From assembly GCA_029781865.1 (NCBI GenBank), contig JAKOVW010000093.1, forward strand, positions 130,718 to 194,717: a stretch of 64,000 bases of DNA. Reading direction: 5' to 3'. Under the pieces are notes generated by a model that saw only the letters and a program-made list of their open reading frames with translations, ran no database searches and had not been told where the DNA came from. Shown piece by piece: positions 49,201-57,667 of this stretch (positions are counted from its first letter, which is position 1; each line of letters opens with the position of its first letter). This DNA is from Bacteroidota bacterium (GTDB lineage Bacteria > Bacteroidota > Bacteroidia > Chitinophagales > Saprospiraceae). The position numbers were made by a program, and so were the translations under genes.

Positions 49201-51693
49201 CCTAAGAGATTGATTTAAATCAAAACATTGTTTAATTGAATTTTGACATCCATCTGTAATGGTAACACAATATTGACCCGTACTAAGATGTCCAATACCA
49301 GATCTGAAATCACCATTAGACCATTTATAACTATAGGGCTTATTGCCACCGCTAACAGACAACTGAACGGCTCCATTTTGCTGATTTTGACAAGGTATTA
49401 GGCTTTCATAGTTTAAACTTAATGCCTTACCTGTTCCTTTTATTTCGTAACAATCTTCCTGATTACAATCTGTGGAATTGGATGTTACCGTAACACAATA
49501 AATCCCTGCAGTCAATTGATCTATTCCGGATTCTGTAATGTCATCTTCATTTAAACCAGTTGACCATTCAAAACGATATGTATCATCCGGATAATCCTCT
49601 GAAAGGGCATACAATTTAATTTTACCATCATTGCCTTTACAAGAATTCACAATTTCCGGAAACAAGAAAAATTTTTCGGGTGAATTAAGCTCAATTTTAA
49701 AAGAACCGGAACATCCATTTGCATCTGTAGCAGTATAAAAATATTTTCCGGCATACAGATTTTCATAAATTCCGGATACCGGATCAGGTTGAAAATGATC
49801 GCCATGAATATCTAACAAATTATAGTTATACGGATCTTTCCCTCCATTCGTCTTTGTGCTTATTATTCTTATTTTGCCATCGTTCAAATTACAATCAGAA
49901 GGTGGTGTCAATCCAGTAATTACATTTAATGCAATTGCAGGACACAGTGTAACGCAACTGTTAATTCCACAACAATGCGCATCTTCAATAAAATAACAAT
50001 ATGTACCAGCTGTCAAATCTGTCAAATCATATGCGTTTAATCCTTGCTTGATTATTTTACCTTCATTATCTGCCCATTTGATATAATATGGCGGAAACCC
50101 ACCGGAGACGTCAAGATGAATCCAAGCATCTCCGGCACCATTAAAAGATTCGAATTCGTAAGACAGATTCAAGTCTTCGGATTGAATGCAATCGAATGTC
50201 GCAAATTCATTTCTCTCACCATCATCTTTCATATTATGGCATTTTCTAAAACAGAATTCATGAACATCATCGTAATCTCCTCCCTTTCTGATTGGTTTCC
50301 AAGTTGTACTACTTTCCCGGATCGGAATAAGCACCGGTTGTTTTGAAGCAATTTTACCCCCGGCTATGGCACGCATATCCAATAAATGATTGCCATTCAT
50401 ATCAGAGCCGGCAAACAAAAGATGTCCCTTATCTCCATCTTTCAGATAATTCAAATTTTGAAACGTAGCTTCCCAATTCAAACCACCGGTATTATTAAAT
50501 GAGATAAATCCACCAGGAAATTCCACAATCCTACCGTTTAGAAAACTTAAAAATTCACTCGTTGTGACCTTTATTGTAATTAAACTATTCAGCATAACAT
50601 CCGTACTCCGGCATTCATATCCTGAGAATTCGGGCCCATTGTTTCCGCACTCCCAGCTGGCAGAATAAACATTAATTCCATCAATCAGAACTGTTACCGA
50701 CTCAATATAAGGCTGAAAATTGTCAATTATGTATTGGTGAAAATTTGCATTCGGTAAAACAAATTGTGTACTATTATTGCTGAAATCCTTTGAGGTTATA
50801 CGCAATTTAACTTCTCCATCCTTAAACTGACATTGATCCGGGCAATTCCCAGATTCTGAATAGTTAGAGTTAAGTTTTTGCCTTATATTAAAATAGCGGT
50901 CATATTTTTTCAAAAATGGATCGTGCGTTATCCAATATTCAAAATTTGGTGTATTGTAATCTGCATTGGGTCCATGAACTATAAAAGCTGAATTATTGGT
51001 TGGTACACTTTCAAATGAAATACCCGGAAATGAATAAATGTTCTGATCAAATTTATTCAACAGCTCACAATCCATTTTAAAAGGCGCAATTCCAAATCCA
51101 CCACCAGTGCCATCTGCATTAATTCTTTGATCTTCCGAATTCACAATCAAATCAAGCTTTCCATAAATGATCTGCTGATTTGTTATATTGTTTACATGAT
51201 TATTGTCGCTGTATATTCTTGCAAATTCAATACGTGGAGCTGACTGATCATCCGGATCCAGGTAGGATATCGGATTTAACCAGCCATTGCCATCCCAACT
51301 ATTAGGAGGACCAGAAGATAAATTTTCGCTGTTTTGTTGAAGATGCAGGTGTCGGTCTGAATAGCTTACATCTCCTATATACGCTCCTGCTGGTACAAAC
51401 TCATTTAATCTGTATTTGAGGTTTATCACATGAAGATACCCGAAATGACTAATCGCTGGATAACCACTTACCAATTTTAAAATTCCTCCTTCAATTGCAT
51501 GTACATGCGTTCCTCCCGGTTTTTGAAAATCAATACCATAATGATACCTCGTTCTTCCTCCCCGCTCTTCTCCCACAGTACCGTTGATGAAATGCTGAAT
51601 ATTTGCGTTTTCAAAAGGATACTGTGAAAATAAATCAGGAATAAATAAATTGCATAGTTGAATTAATAGTACAGGTTTAATAAGTTTATTCAT
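46261..51693 (-). CDS. Giant T9SS cargo: M23 peptidase-like domain, SprB repeats, sorting domain
   Basis: The 1810-residue protein begins with a signal peptide (to about residue 24). Residues 30-160 form an M23 (lysostaphin/LytM-type) domain with all zinc-site elements: H51 and D55 in HYGID and H115/H117 in RHLHLQQ. A Cys-rich region with SprB-like repeats follows (about 490-900; SGGNKPYSYKWSNG, TGQYCVTITDG). The part from about 1000 to 1700 is beta-rich and includes repeated isoleucine/phenylalanine strands of a probable propeller. The end (1735-1810) is a T9SS type A sorting domain, SLQPNPVNKRLRVDF, PGMYLFKL. Its start overlaps the stop of the upstream lipoprotein gene by 8 bp. A secreted wall hydrolase or adhesin is inferred. 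Confidence 0.8.
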   Translation of the reverse strand: MNKLIKPVLLIQLCNLFIPDLFSQYPFENANIQHFINGTVGEERGGRTRYHYGIDFQKPGGTHVHAIEGGILKLVSGYPAISHFGYLHVINLKYRLNEFVPAGAYIGDVSYSDRHLHLQQNSENLSSGPPNSWDGNGWLNPISYLDPDDQSAPRIEFARIYSDNNHVNNITNQQIIYGKLDLIVNSEDQRINADGTGGGFGIAPFKMDCELLNKFDQNIYSFPGISFESVPTNNSAFIVHGPNADYNTPNFEYWITHDPFLKKYDRYFNIRQKLNSNYSESGNCPDQCQFKDGEVKLRITSKDFSNNSTQFVLPNANFHQYIIDNFQPYIESVTVLIDGINVYSASWECGNNGPEFSGYECRSTDVMLNSLITIKVTTSEFLSFLNGRIVEFPGGFISFNNTGGLNWEATFQNLNYLKDGDKGHLLFAGSDMNGNHLLDMRAIAGGKIASKQPVLIPIRESSTTWKPIRKGGDYDDVHEFCFRKCHNMKDDGERNEFATFDCIQSEDLNLSYEFESFNGAGDAWIHLDVSGGFPPYYIKWADNEGKIIKQGLNAYDLTDLTAGTYCYFIEDAHCCGINSCVTLCPAIALNVITGLTPPSDCNLNDGKIRIISTKTNGGKDPYNYNLLDIHGDHFQPDPVSGIYENLYAGKYFYTATDANGCSGSFKIELNSPEKFFLFPEIVNSCKGNDGKIKLYALSEDYPDDTYRFEWSTGLNEDDITESGIDQLTAGIYCVTVTSNSTDCNQEDCYEIKGTGKALSLNYESLIPCQNQQNGAVQLSVSGGNKPYSYKWSNGDFRSGIGHLSTGQYCVTITDGCQNSIKQCFDLNQSLRINLVMVYNCPDNVNVLSEVSGGNPEYSYKWSNGYTIKNLIGVPIGGIYKVTVTDKLGCTAVNEINTNPVELINPVKPCKGFWDGQMTFKINNPRNERVDVSYDYSPCDDCGTLYKIRNDYSNPVSFTLKDLAGSKQYHFYVRVGQCLFEVKFTLGEEELSKEFKRFEESNGIAACVYDLVCNENRIVDGKREVPILTHTGGNCKKFLFKECAEVEVKCDGNPGVVKTIPGKKIHMRRLELILYAQELGLDASSLTGNFCDHVWICHDDPYCIVATARGELGGKFKGIERDGDCYRVKCRSFFGLIRQDYKICGENFIPDAFLPFYRDDRNYLDPTGKPKPKECTPITLNFTDVLECWSKFVMDDGKKFYDSEMAKLVDSYRNKRERYCGWVTFCLEDYSLVKTNILEIECLDFNPPLNVGNWVVNSTCDPHSYNGNDIVFCECDDPEIIRKNGICLEPKLLPKRCTVALQNTEEPRSIQFVPFQHGNTFFTGFSTLYQPEEFNTINAIFKDTEGKSYYQKFEPGIIFNQLEEFEGALYAHRDAKNNRIQLISNGNSPNEYEIYSGELNTIHFTSISCDQSLKFRSFYPFGNGFISEGEFKGAFKQDNKIIFQAADPAIFVLYRNDKLNLTEINFITGASNIKRTSGRTNCFVLKRSSALAAIQFNGVALDENKIGNIILMKINESGEIALNRFSDVDGRFELINYSESKDGSNLFILANANGPIQIGEFKLDLPFSNQLVLVRFENNNLKWYDYINSVGIDMQNIQVQLCDKQEIVIGLNVNDSSNLLQTNPDDVNRSGSDIVIIKYDSSGNRVFQQRYGSIYDDEVLKEMYYSEENVLYLGGEIKGASLIRSIGDVDLIKAGDIENSAFISYINFNASESVPSLRKQEVITNKRDRITILSLQPNPVNKRLRVDFQCQGNTKIEFEIFDLNGKRIEMDGVLQRNSIIMNTSALHPGMYLFKLRDESGNAAVRRFVKTD

Positions 51694-52993
51694 ATAAGGG
51701 TGTTTTTATCTTGAAGTATTTAAAATCGCTATTATCTGATTCGATTTCCAAATACGGAATCGTGTCAATTAATTTGAGTTTGGGTTTTCCTTCAATTGGT
51801 ATATGATAGCATTTTTTAACGCCGTTCATCCCATAAACACATAAATTGCTTTTCACATATTTTTTTCTATTCTTTATATAAAGGGGCTCAGACAGAATGA
51901 AGACCATACTGCTTTTGATGTTATCAGAAGCAAGAATTTCATTGTTTACTTTGGATGACTGAAAAGCGATTAATTGTTTTAATGACTTTAGTTCGACAAT
52001 CTGTAAACTTGTCCTTCCCTGGATTAAAACCCACCAATCATTTCTTATTTTCTTAAATGAACAGGCATCATACCCAATGGAGTCCCAATTTTTATCCATC
52101 AGAATCTGACCATTTTGATCAAGTATGCAAAACTGATTCGCATATGCACTTTTAGTAGCAGCATATGCAAATCCTATTAAATCTCCTGATTCGGAAATAA
52201 ACGGATCCTGGCTAACGATTTTATTGTTCAATTTCTTTCTCCAGAGCAAAGAACCATTTACCGTCCATTTTTCAATAGTCAATATATTGCTTGTATCCGT
52301 ATTCTCATTCGTTTCATAATACAAAAGGAAAAAAAATCCAGAATCTGTACTTAGACCAGTAAGACTACCATAAGCATGTTCATTCAGAAAGCTGCCCGTC
52401 TGTTTCCATTGTCCTTTACCTGTTACCCTGTAAATCTTATAAGCAAATGACGAACCAAATCGAAACGCTTTTTGTAAAATTCCACTCCCATCATTAAATG
52501 GAATAAGTTTATCCTCTTCTTCATCGCTATCCAAATAATCCAGTTGAGCTAGCCCTATTCTATGATTTGCATTGTCAAACAATTCAATGTTATATTTCTT
52601 AATTGAAATTTTATCGGTGGAATCCATATGAGCATTTTTCTCAATGATAAAATACTTTTGATTCTGGGATAAATAAACCATTTCATCAGGCTGTAGAGTC
52701 CTGACAATTTTATGATTTCCATCAAACATTTCCAATTTTGAAAATTGCTGATTAAAATATATTTGATTTATCAACTCCCGCTCAATGGGTTCTAATAATA
52801 ATTCCGCTTGTTCCGCTTTGTTTTCGCCATATTTTCGAGTGAAATCATTCCATAAATTGTTTAATCTACTCGCCGTATCAAATGCTATTGCTTTTTCAAA
52901 TGAATCTGTCTTGACTGATTTTGTGTTACAGGATATTATCGAAAAAAGCAATATTCCATATACTCTAATGAGAAGAATAATAGTGTATTTCAT
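51686..52993 (-). CDS. Lipoprotein of unknown function, coupled to the giant cargo gene
   Basis: The 435-residue protein has a signal peptide with lipobox-like FSIISC (cysteine 22). The mature part begins with a helical segment and continues with repeated strand pairs containing aromatic residues (ILTIEKWTVNGSLLWRKKL, FCILDQNGQILMDKNW), which suggests a beta-propeller. No family is recognised. The stop codon overlaps the ATG of the next gene within ATGAATAA, so both are translated from one message. It could be a surface partner or anchor of the M23-SprB protein; that is inference from position only. Confidence 0.65.
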   Translation of the reverse strand: MKYTIILLIRVYGILLFSIISCNTKSVKTDSFEKAIAFDTASRLNNLWNDFTRKYGENKAEQAELLLEPIERELINQIYFNQQFSKLEMFDGNHKIVRTLQPDEMVYLSQNQKYFIIEKNAHMDSTDKISIKKYNIELFDNANHRIGLAQLDYLDSDEEEDKLIPFNDGSGILQKAFRFGSSFAYKIYRVTGKGQWKQTGSFLNEHAYGSLTGLSTDSGFFFLLYYETNENTDTSNILTIEKWTVNGSLLWRKKLNNKIVSQDPFISESGDLIGFAYAATKSAYANQFCILDQNGQILMDKNWDSIGYDACSFKKIRNDWWVLIQGRTSLQIVELKSLKQLIAFQSSKVNNEILASDNIKSSMVFILSEPLYIKNRKKYVKSNLCVYGMNGVKKCYHIPIEGKPKLKLIDTIPYLEIESDNSDFKYFKIKTPLYE

Positions 52994-53252
52994 TCCGGTT
53001 AATTAAATGTTTATATAGTAGAGTTCCAAACATGAAACCCTTGTTGCTTCCTAAAATTCAATCCTATACTATAGATTGAATCCGGTAACCAATAAAATAA
53101 AATTGTAATTAGTCCTTTCCAGTGTAGTCAAATTAAAAATCCTATGAGCAGATCTTTAAATTGCGATTTACAAAAGTATCCAATCCTTCATTCGCATTTC
53201 CATCCATTTATTGAATGAAGTGTTTGAGTTATTTAATCTGCTGTTTGCGTGA

Positions 53253-54140
53253 TTAAACTTTGATGATTTTCAAACTCAAGGTCCTGTTTTTATTTATTAA
53301 TTTCAACAAATAGACGCCGGCGGGAACGGCATGGATATCTAGCTGGTTTCTGTTTACTTTGACCAATGAATATTGCCGGCCAAACTGATCCCACAACTCA
53401 ACGGCATAGTCCCCTTCATCCAATCCCTGCATATATACATTACCTGAAGACGGATTGGGATACATTTTGGGCTTTTCGGCTGTCGCTTGTTGCAGTCCGG
53501 TCGGAATTTTACAGTTGCTGTTTGAAGGATAGGTAAACTGTCCATTGGTAAAGCAGCTCAGCCCTCCGCCTTCCGGCGGATCCACCGCACAAAAGGTTTG
53601 AAAAAAATAAAAACCCGCACCGATGTCCTCTGCGATATTAAATAAATAATCAAAACAATCCCTGCCTCCGGTTTTATGAAAAATATACCTCTTTTTAGGT
53701 CCGCCTGAAGTTTGAATTGATTTAATGGAATCGATCCGGTAGGTGACAAAATTCGGTTCTGTTTTACTTCGCATGTTTGGTATAAAATAAGATACCGTGT
53801 CTCCTACGGATACTGTGAAATCATAAATCAGAAAAAACTTTGCTGAGTCCTGATCCCACAAACTGACTTTACCATTGTCGGTTTTTATAAAATAGCGGTC
53901 CGCATACATTGGGGTATGTGCTGAATCCCAGGTGGCATTCCAATGAAATTTATAAAGCTCCTTGGCATCTTCATTTTGAATGACGGTATCTTTTGTAATC
54001 TGAAGTATGACGTAATTGTACGGATCAAATGGACCGAAATCAATTTGATCGTAGACCCAGGTAGTGCCAACGGGCCAGTTCTGGGCAAGAAGGGTATTGA
54101 TCATCCCCAGGACGCAACATAACAGCAGACTTTTTTTCAT
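53253..54140 (-). CDS. Small T9SS cargo protein
   Basis: Using the ATG at 54140 (MKKSLLLCC) the protein has 295 residues; the ATG further upstream at 54176 overlaps a promoter box at 54174-54181. The signal peptide ends LLAQ. The middle is one beta-rich domain (WPVGTTWVYDQIDFGPFD, SIKSIQTSGGPKKRYIF), as in many Saprospiraceae secreted proteins. The C-terminal sorting domain reads MYPNPSSGNVYM and PAGVYLLKL. Divergent from a lipoprotein gene at 54218. The function is unknown. Confidence 0.75.
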   Translation of the reverse strand: MKKSLLLCCVLGMINTLLAQNWPVGTTWVYDQIDFGPFDPYNYVILQITKDTVIQNEDAKELYKFHWNATWDSAHTPMYADRYFIKTDNGKVSLWDQDSAKFFLIYDFTVSVGDTVSYFIPNMRSKTEPNFVTYRIDSIKSIQTSGGPKKRYIFHKTGGRDCFDYLFNIAEDIGAGFYFFQTFCAVDPPEGGGLSCFTNGQFTYPSNSNCKIPTGLQQATAEKPKMYPNPSSGNVYMQGLDEGDYAVELWDQFGRQYSLVKVNRNQLDIHAVPAGVYLLKLINKNRTLSLKIIKV

Positions 54141-54173
54141 CGCAGGATAGTTTGAAGTGTTAAATGATGGATC

Positions 54174-54210
54174 CAAATATAAACAATCGCTTTTAAAATA
54201 ATTACATTTA
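54174..54210. promoter_or_regulatory. Divergent -7 boxes for the cargo and lipoprotein genes
   Basis: CAAATATA at 54174-54181 reads TATATTTG on the minus strand, 33 bases before the cargo ATG. TACATTTA at 54203-54210 on the plus strand lies seven bases before the lipoprotein ATG at 54218. The two boxes are only 21 bases apart, so polymerases could not occupy both at once. Confidence 0.4.
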
Positions 54211-54217
54211 TGTGCAA

Positions 54218-54778
54218 ATGAAACTTATTCACGTTCATCCGATTCTCCTGCTTTTGTTTCTTGCTTCATGCGCCACGACAAGGAAGATTGATCTGCCCGC
54301 AGACAAATCCAAAGCAGCCGTCCTGCTGCCATTTGCGGTCAAGGAATTAAAAATAACAGACCTGCGCGATAGCCTTAGATCTATGGATTGGAAACTTCCT
54401 TCGGTTTATCCTAAAAAGAAAAGTTGGACCGGTAATCCCGAACTCAGCATTCAAAATAAAACCGATATCGAACGAATCGTGAAAAGCAGCGAACCCAAAG
54501 AAAACGGAGTGCCCGCCTTATTTGAAATCAAAATTAATGCGGGAGAATGCAAACTTAAAATGGATTCGACAAAAATCCGGGAATACATTCACATCAAGGC
54601 AGAACTTACCGTAAGCGTCCCCGGAAGAGCTGTAAAATACGGCAGCATTGCAGAAGGCAATTACGAGAATCCCGTTTATGAGGCGTCCAAAGAACATGTG
54701 TTACAACTTTACAATCTCGTGATGCGAAATGTCACTACAGAATTGCTGAAGGAAGTCAGGGATGATATCGGAAATTGA
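54218..54778 (+). CDS. Lipoprotein of unknown function
   Basis: With the ATG at 54218 (MKLIHVHP) the protein has 186 residues; a GTG two codons upstream is in frame but less likely. A lipobox FLASC at about residue 18 follows a leucine-rich signal. The body has a helix-rich start, then strands with repeated charged residues. No family recognised. It stands alone between a divergent T9SS cargo gene and convergent pth. Confidence 0.65.
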   Translation: MKLIHVHPILLLLFLASCATTRKIDLPADKSKAAVLLPFAVKELKITDLRDSLRSMDWKLPSVYPKKKSWTGNPELSIQNKTDIERIVKSSEPKENGVPALFEIKINAGECKLKMDSTKIREYIHIKAELTVSVPGRAVKYGSIAEGNYENPVYEASKEHVLQLYNLVMRNVTTELLKEVRDDIGN

Positions 54779-54828
54779 CGTTTTCAATTTCGTCCATATT
54801 GAGAATCAAAGAATGCAGGTATGCTCCA

Positions 54829-54969
54829 TTACCATTTACAAACGGATAATCTGAAACTGGTTTGATTTCCTTTTAACATCAAAAAATAAATACCGGAAGG
54901 AAGGTTTGTGATATCGAATTTTTCCTTTTTGATTCCATAGAATAATCGTTGGCCCAATTGATTTAAAGT
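54829..54969 (-). pseudogene. Remnant of a T9SS type A sorting domain after pth
   Basis: Directly after and in frame with the pth stop codon, 46 minus-strand codons encode NQLGQRLFYGIKKEKFDITN followed by LPSGIYFLMLKGNQTSFRL and end at TAA (54829-54831). This is the second half of a Por sorting domain (compare PAGVYLLKL in the neighbouring cargo). The N-terminal part of the domain and any start codon are absent. It is probably the tail of a lost cargo gene. Confidence 0.7.
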
Positions 54970-55560
54970 CTATTTGGAAGACTCTTCAATGATGACCTTC
55001 TTCGAGTTAAAGGTATTGGCTGTATTCTGCATTCCGGCAAAACAAAAACTCAATGCTGCATCTGCAGTTAGTTTGATAATCTCAGCTAAATATTTTTTTT
55101 CCTGATCATTCCAATGACCCAACACATAATTTACCTGTTGCCCTTTGCCAAAATGATTTCCAATGCCCACGCGGAGTCGCGCATAGGCATTTGTAGACAA
55201 CTGCTCCTGAATGTCTTTCAATCCATTATGTCCTCCATCCGCACCGGAAGGGCGAATGCGTATGGCACCAAAAGCCAGATTCAGATCATCAAGTATCACC
55301 AACAAATTTTCCACCGGGATATTTTCTTTTTCTAACCAATACCGGACTGCTTTGCCACTCAAATTCATATACGTGGTTGGTTTGATCACAATCAGTTTTC
55401 TTCCTTTATAACTTCCTTCCGCACGGTGTGCCAGACTGGAGGAGCTAAAATGTACAGATAAGCGGGATGCCAATTCATCGGCCACATCAAAGCCAATATT
55501 GTGACGGGTCCCGAAGTATGCTGTTTCCATGTTGCCGAGCCCGGCGATGAGGTATTTCAT
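54970..55560 (-). CDS. pth: Peptidyl-tRNA hydrolase
   Basis: The 196-residue enzyme frees tRNA from stalled peptidyl-tRNA. Visible are GLGNMETAYFGTRHNIGF with catalytic H20 and N10, KPTTYMNLSGKAVRYW, D91 in ILDDLNLAFG and SGADGGHNGLKDI. All key residues are present. The last few residues (KKVIIEESSK) are beyond the conserved core. The stop is directly followed, in frame, by a remnant of a T9SS sorting domain. The gene is divergent from the radical SAM gene. Confidence 0.96.
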   Translation of the reverse strand: MKYLIAGLGNMETAYFGTRHNIGFDVADELASRLSVHFSSSSLAHRAEGSYKGRKLIVIKPTTYMNLSGKAVRYWLEKENIPVENLLVILDDLNLAFGAIRIRPSGADGGHNGLKDIQEQLSTNAYARLRVGIGNHFGKGQQVNYVLGHWNDQEKKYLAEIIKLTADAALSFCFAGMQNTANTFNSKKVIIEESSK

Positions 55561-55747
55561 AATTTGTAAAATTGAACAACAGGTGAGGATAACCGACCTG
55601 CCGGATCAAGGACAATAATTTTGTTTGAAATTGGACTACCGACGGACAAATGAAAAGTGATACTAAAATGATTGTCCGCAAAATTAAACATGATCCTCAT
55701 GTAAATGGATGATTTTATTGTTTCAATTTTGTCCGATCGCATAATCA

Positions 55748-56764
55748 TTGAAAACCAAAGAACTCATACTCATCCTGCGCAAGTTGCGAATCAAAAAGCT
55801 ATGGAATGCTTTTAAAATTCTCAGCTCCTATTATGTATCCCGGATCACGGCCAAACCGGTAAGCTGGGGACTTCCCATTTGCATTGCCGTAGAGCCGACC
55901 ACAGCCTGCAACCTGCGATGTCCGGAATGCCCTTCCGGATTGCGATCTTTTACCCGGCCCACGGGAAATCTGAAAATAGCACAATTCAAACAATGGCTGG
56001 ATCCGGTTAAGGATTCACTTTGGTCTATCCATTTTTACTTCCAGGGAGAACCGTTCATTCATCCGCAAATCCACGAAGCCATACGGTATGCCGGACAGGC
56101 AGGCATTTATACCATGAGCTCGACCAACGGGCATTTTCTGGATGCGGAGCAATGTGAAAAAATCGTTCGCTCCGGTTTGGATAAATTGATCATTTCTATT
56201 GATGGCACGACCCAGGAAACCTATGAATCTTATCGCATCGGTGGAGAGCTTAAGAAGGTTCTGGAAGGAGTTGAATGCCTGGTTGAAACAAAGAAAAAAT
56301 GGAAGAGCCGCAGCCCTTATCTCATTTTTCAATTTCTGGTCGTCAGACCCAATGAACATCAGATACCTGAGATTTATAAACTGGCAAAACAATATGGCGT
56401 TGATGAAGTAAAACTCAAGACGGCGCAGATTTATAATTATGTCAATGGATCGAATCTGATTCCGGAACAGGACATTTATTCGAGGTATAAAAAAAATGAA
56501 TCCGGTAGCTATCAATTGAAAAATAAATTGCAGAATCACTGCTGGAAATTATGGCATTCCCCTGTCATTACCTGGGATGGCAAAGTAGTGCCCTGCTGTT
56601 TTGACAAAGATGCTCAACACGTGTTGGGGACATTAGACCAACATAATCTGGAAGCGATATGGAACAATGAAGCCTATCAAAAATTCCGGACCGATCTCAT
56701 GCAATCGAGAAAGTCAATTGATATCTGTAAAAATTGTACAGAAGGCACTAAAGTTTGGGCTTGA
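55748..56764 (+). CDS. Radical SAM/SPASM domain protein
   Basis: The 338-residue protein has the radical SAM cluster motif CNLRCPEC (C54, C58, C61) in a (beta/alpha) barrel. The C-terminal part has further cysteines in NHCWKLW, VVPCCFD and ICKNC, the pattern of a SPASM domain with auxiliary iron-sulfur clusters. Family members mature peptides or act in cell-envelope and cofactor synthesis. No small peptide precursor was found next to it. The start is a TTG (no ATG is near the N-terminus), or the true start is missing. Single gene, divergent from pth. Confidence 0.88.
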   Translation: MKTKELILILRKLRIKKLWNAFKILSSYYVSRITAKPVSWGLPICIAVEPTTACNLRCPECPSGLRSFTRPTGNLKIAQFKQWLDPVKDSLWSIHFYFQGEPFIHPQIHEAIRYAGQAGIYTMSSTNGHFLDAEQCEKIVRSGLDKLIISIDGTTQETYESYRIGGELKKVLEGVECLVETKKKWKSRSPYLIFQFLVVRPNEHQIPEIYKLAKQYGVDEVKLKTAQIYNYVNGSNLIPEQDIYSRYKKNESGSYQLKNKLQNHCWKLWHSPVITWDGKVVPCCFDKDAQHVLGTLDQHNLEAIWNNEAYQKFRTDLMQSRKSIDICKNCTEGTKVWA

Positions 56765-57081
56765 GAAAAAAGACCCTTATAAAGGAAATGAGATACCACT
56801 TTCCCCCGGAGTTTTATGAACTTAAATTTCCCATGAATGCATTGTCTAATTCGGATCTCTGCACTTAAATCTTTTATATCATTGATATTTACAGTACCAA
56901 TAATACTTACACCATGAACTAAAGAAACAGGATAGGCGAATTTAAAATGATCTGGGAATTACAAAAGGCTTTTACTGGTGTAAATAAAAATAAATCTGTA
57001 ACTTTGGCAGATTCCAAGCAGCGGGACCAAGTGTATACTAATCCGTTATTTGAGATCACCAAAATGACCTAAATTTAATTT
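56765..57081. other. Intergenic region before hicBA
   Basis: No gene is evident in these 317 bp. A minus-strand stretch from about 56770 to 56935 stays open for around 55 codons (VHGVSIIGTVNINDIKDL) without start or recognised family, and may be a gene remnant. The hicBA promoter is probably in the last 100 bp but no good TAnnTTTG box is seen. Confidence 0.4.
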
Positions 57082-57306
57082 ATGAAAAGAAATTTGGAAT
57101 TCACGGCTGTAATTGAGAAGGAGGAGAATATGTATGTATCCTTATGTCCGGAGCTAGATATAGCCAGTCAGGGAGAAACTCCCGAAGAGGCAAAGTCCAA
57201 TCTTATTGAAGCCATAGAGCTATTTTTTGAAACTGCATCAGAAGGCGAAATTTCAAAAAGACTTCATAACGAATTAGAAATAACACGAATTGCGATTAAC
57301 GTGTAA
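57082..57306 (+). CDS. hicB: HicB family antitoxin
   Basis: The 74-residue protein has the HicB fold opening FTAVIEKEENMYVSLCPELDIASQGETPEEAK followed by a helix NLIEAIELFFETA. It lacks a long C-terminal DNA-binding domain, as in the short HicB forms. It would neutralise the downstream HicA toxin and may repress the operon. hicA begins three bases after its stop. The order antitoxin-toxin is reversed relative to many hicAB operons. Confidence 0.88.
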   Translation: MKRNLEFTAVIEKEENMYVSLCPELDIASQGETPEEAKSNLIEAIELFFETASEGEISKRLHNELEITRIAINV

Positions 57307-57309
57307 GAA

Positions 57310-57519
57310 ATGAAACCACTATCCGGAAGAGAAGTATGTAACATTCTCTCACAACATGGTTTCCAACATGTTAGGCAAAAAGGCAGCCATGTAATCATGC
57401 AAAAAATTGGATCGAACACAACTATCACCGTTCCTGTACCCATTCATAAAGAATTAAAAGAAGGAACGTTAAGATCCATTATAAGGCAATCGGGACTTGC
57501 AAAGAGTGACTTTGAATAA
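57310..57519 (+). CDS. hicA: HicA family mRNA interferase toxin
   Basis: The 69-residue double-stranded RNA-binding-like protein has the typical opening SGREVCNILSQHGF and the catalytic histidine H27 in KGSHVIM, then TVPVPIHKELKEGTLRSIIRQSGL. It is complete, so an active toxin that cleaves mRNA is expected. It is three bases after hicB. Immediately downstream is decayed DNA, a common location for toxin-antitoxin modules. Confidence 0.9.
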   Translation: MKPLSGREVCNILSQHGFQHVRQKGSHVIMQKIGSNTTITVPVPIHKELKEGTLRSIIRQSGLAKSDFE

Positions 57520-57667
57520 CGACCTCACCTATTCGAGTAGACGGCCCTACCAGTTTACACTAAAAGGATACGCCTCTCATACCACTTCCGCCAACCGGCG
57601 CAATAAACTCTATCTGTGTTTCGAATACAGCGGTTCGGAAAGTCATAGCTTTATGATCTGGTACTAA
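57512..57667 (+). pseudogene. Possible short coding fragment after hicA
   Basis: A 51-codon frame beginning with TTG and overlapping the end of hicA encodes a peptide with SANRRNKLYLCFEYSG and the end SHSFMIWY. It looks like protein sequence but matches no family I recognise. It may be the end of a lost gene. Confidence 0.25.
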
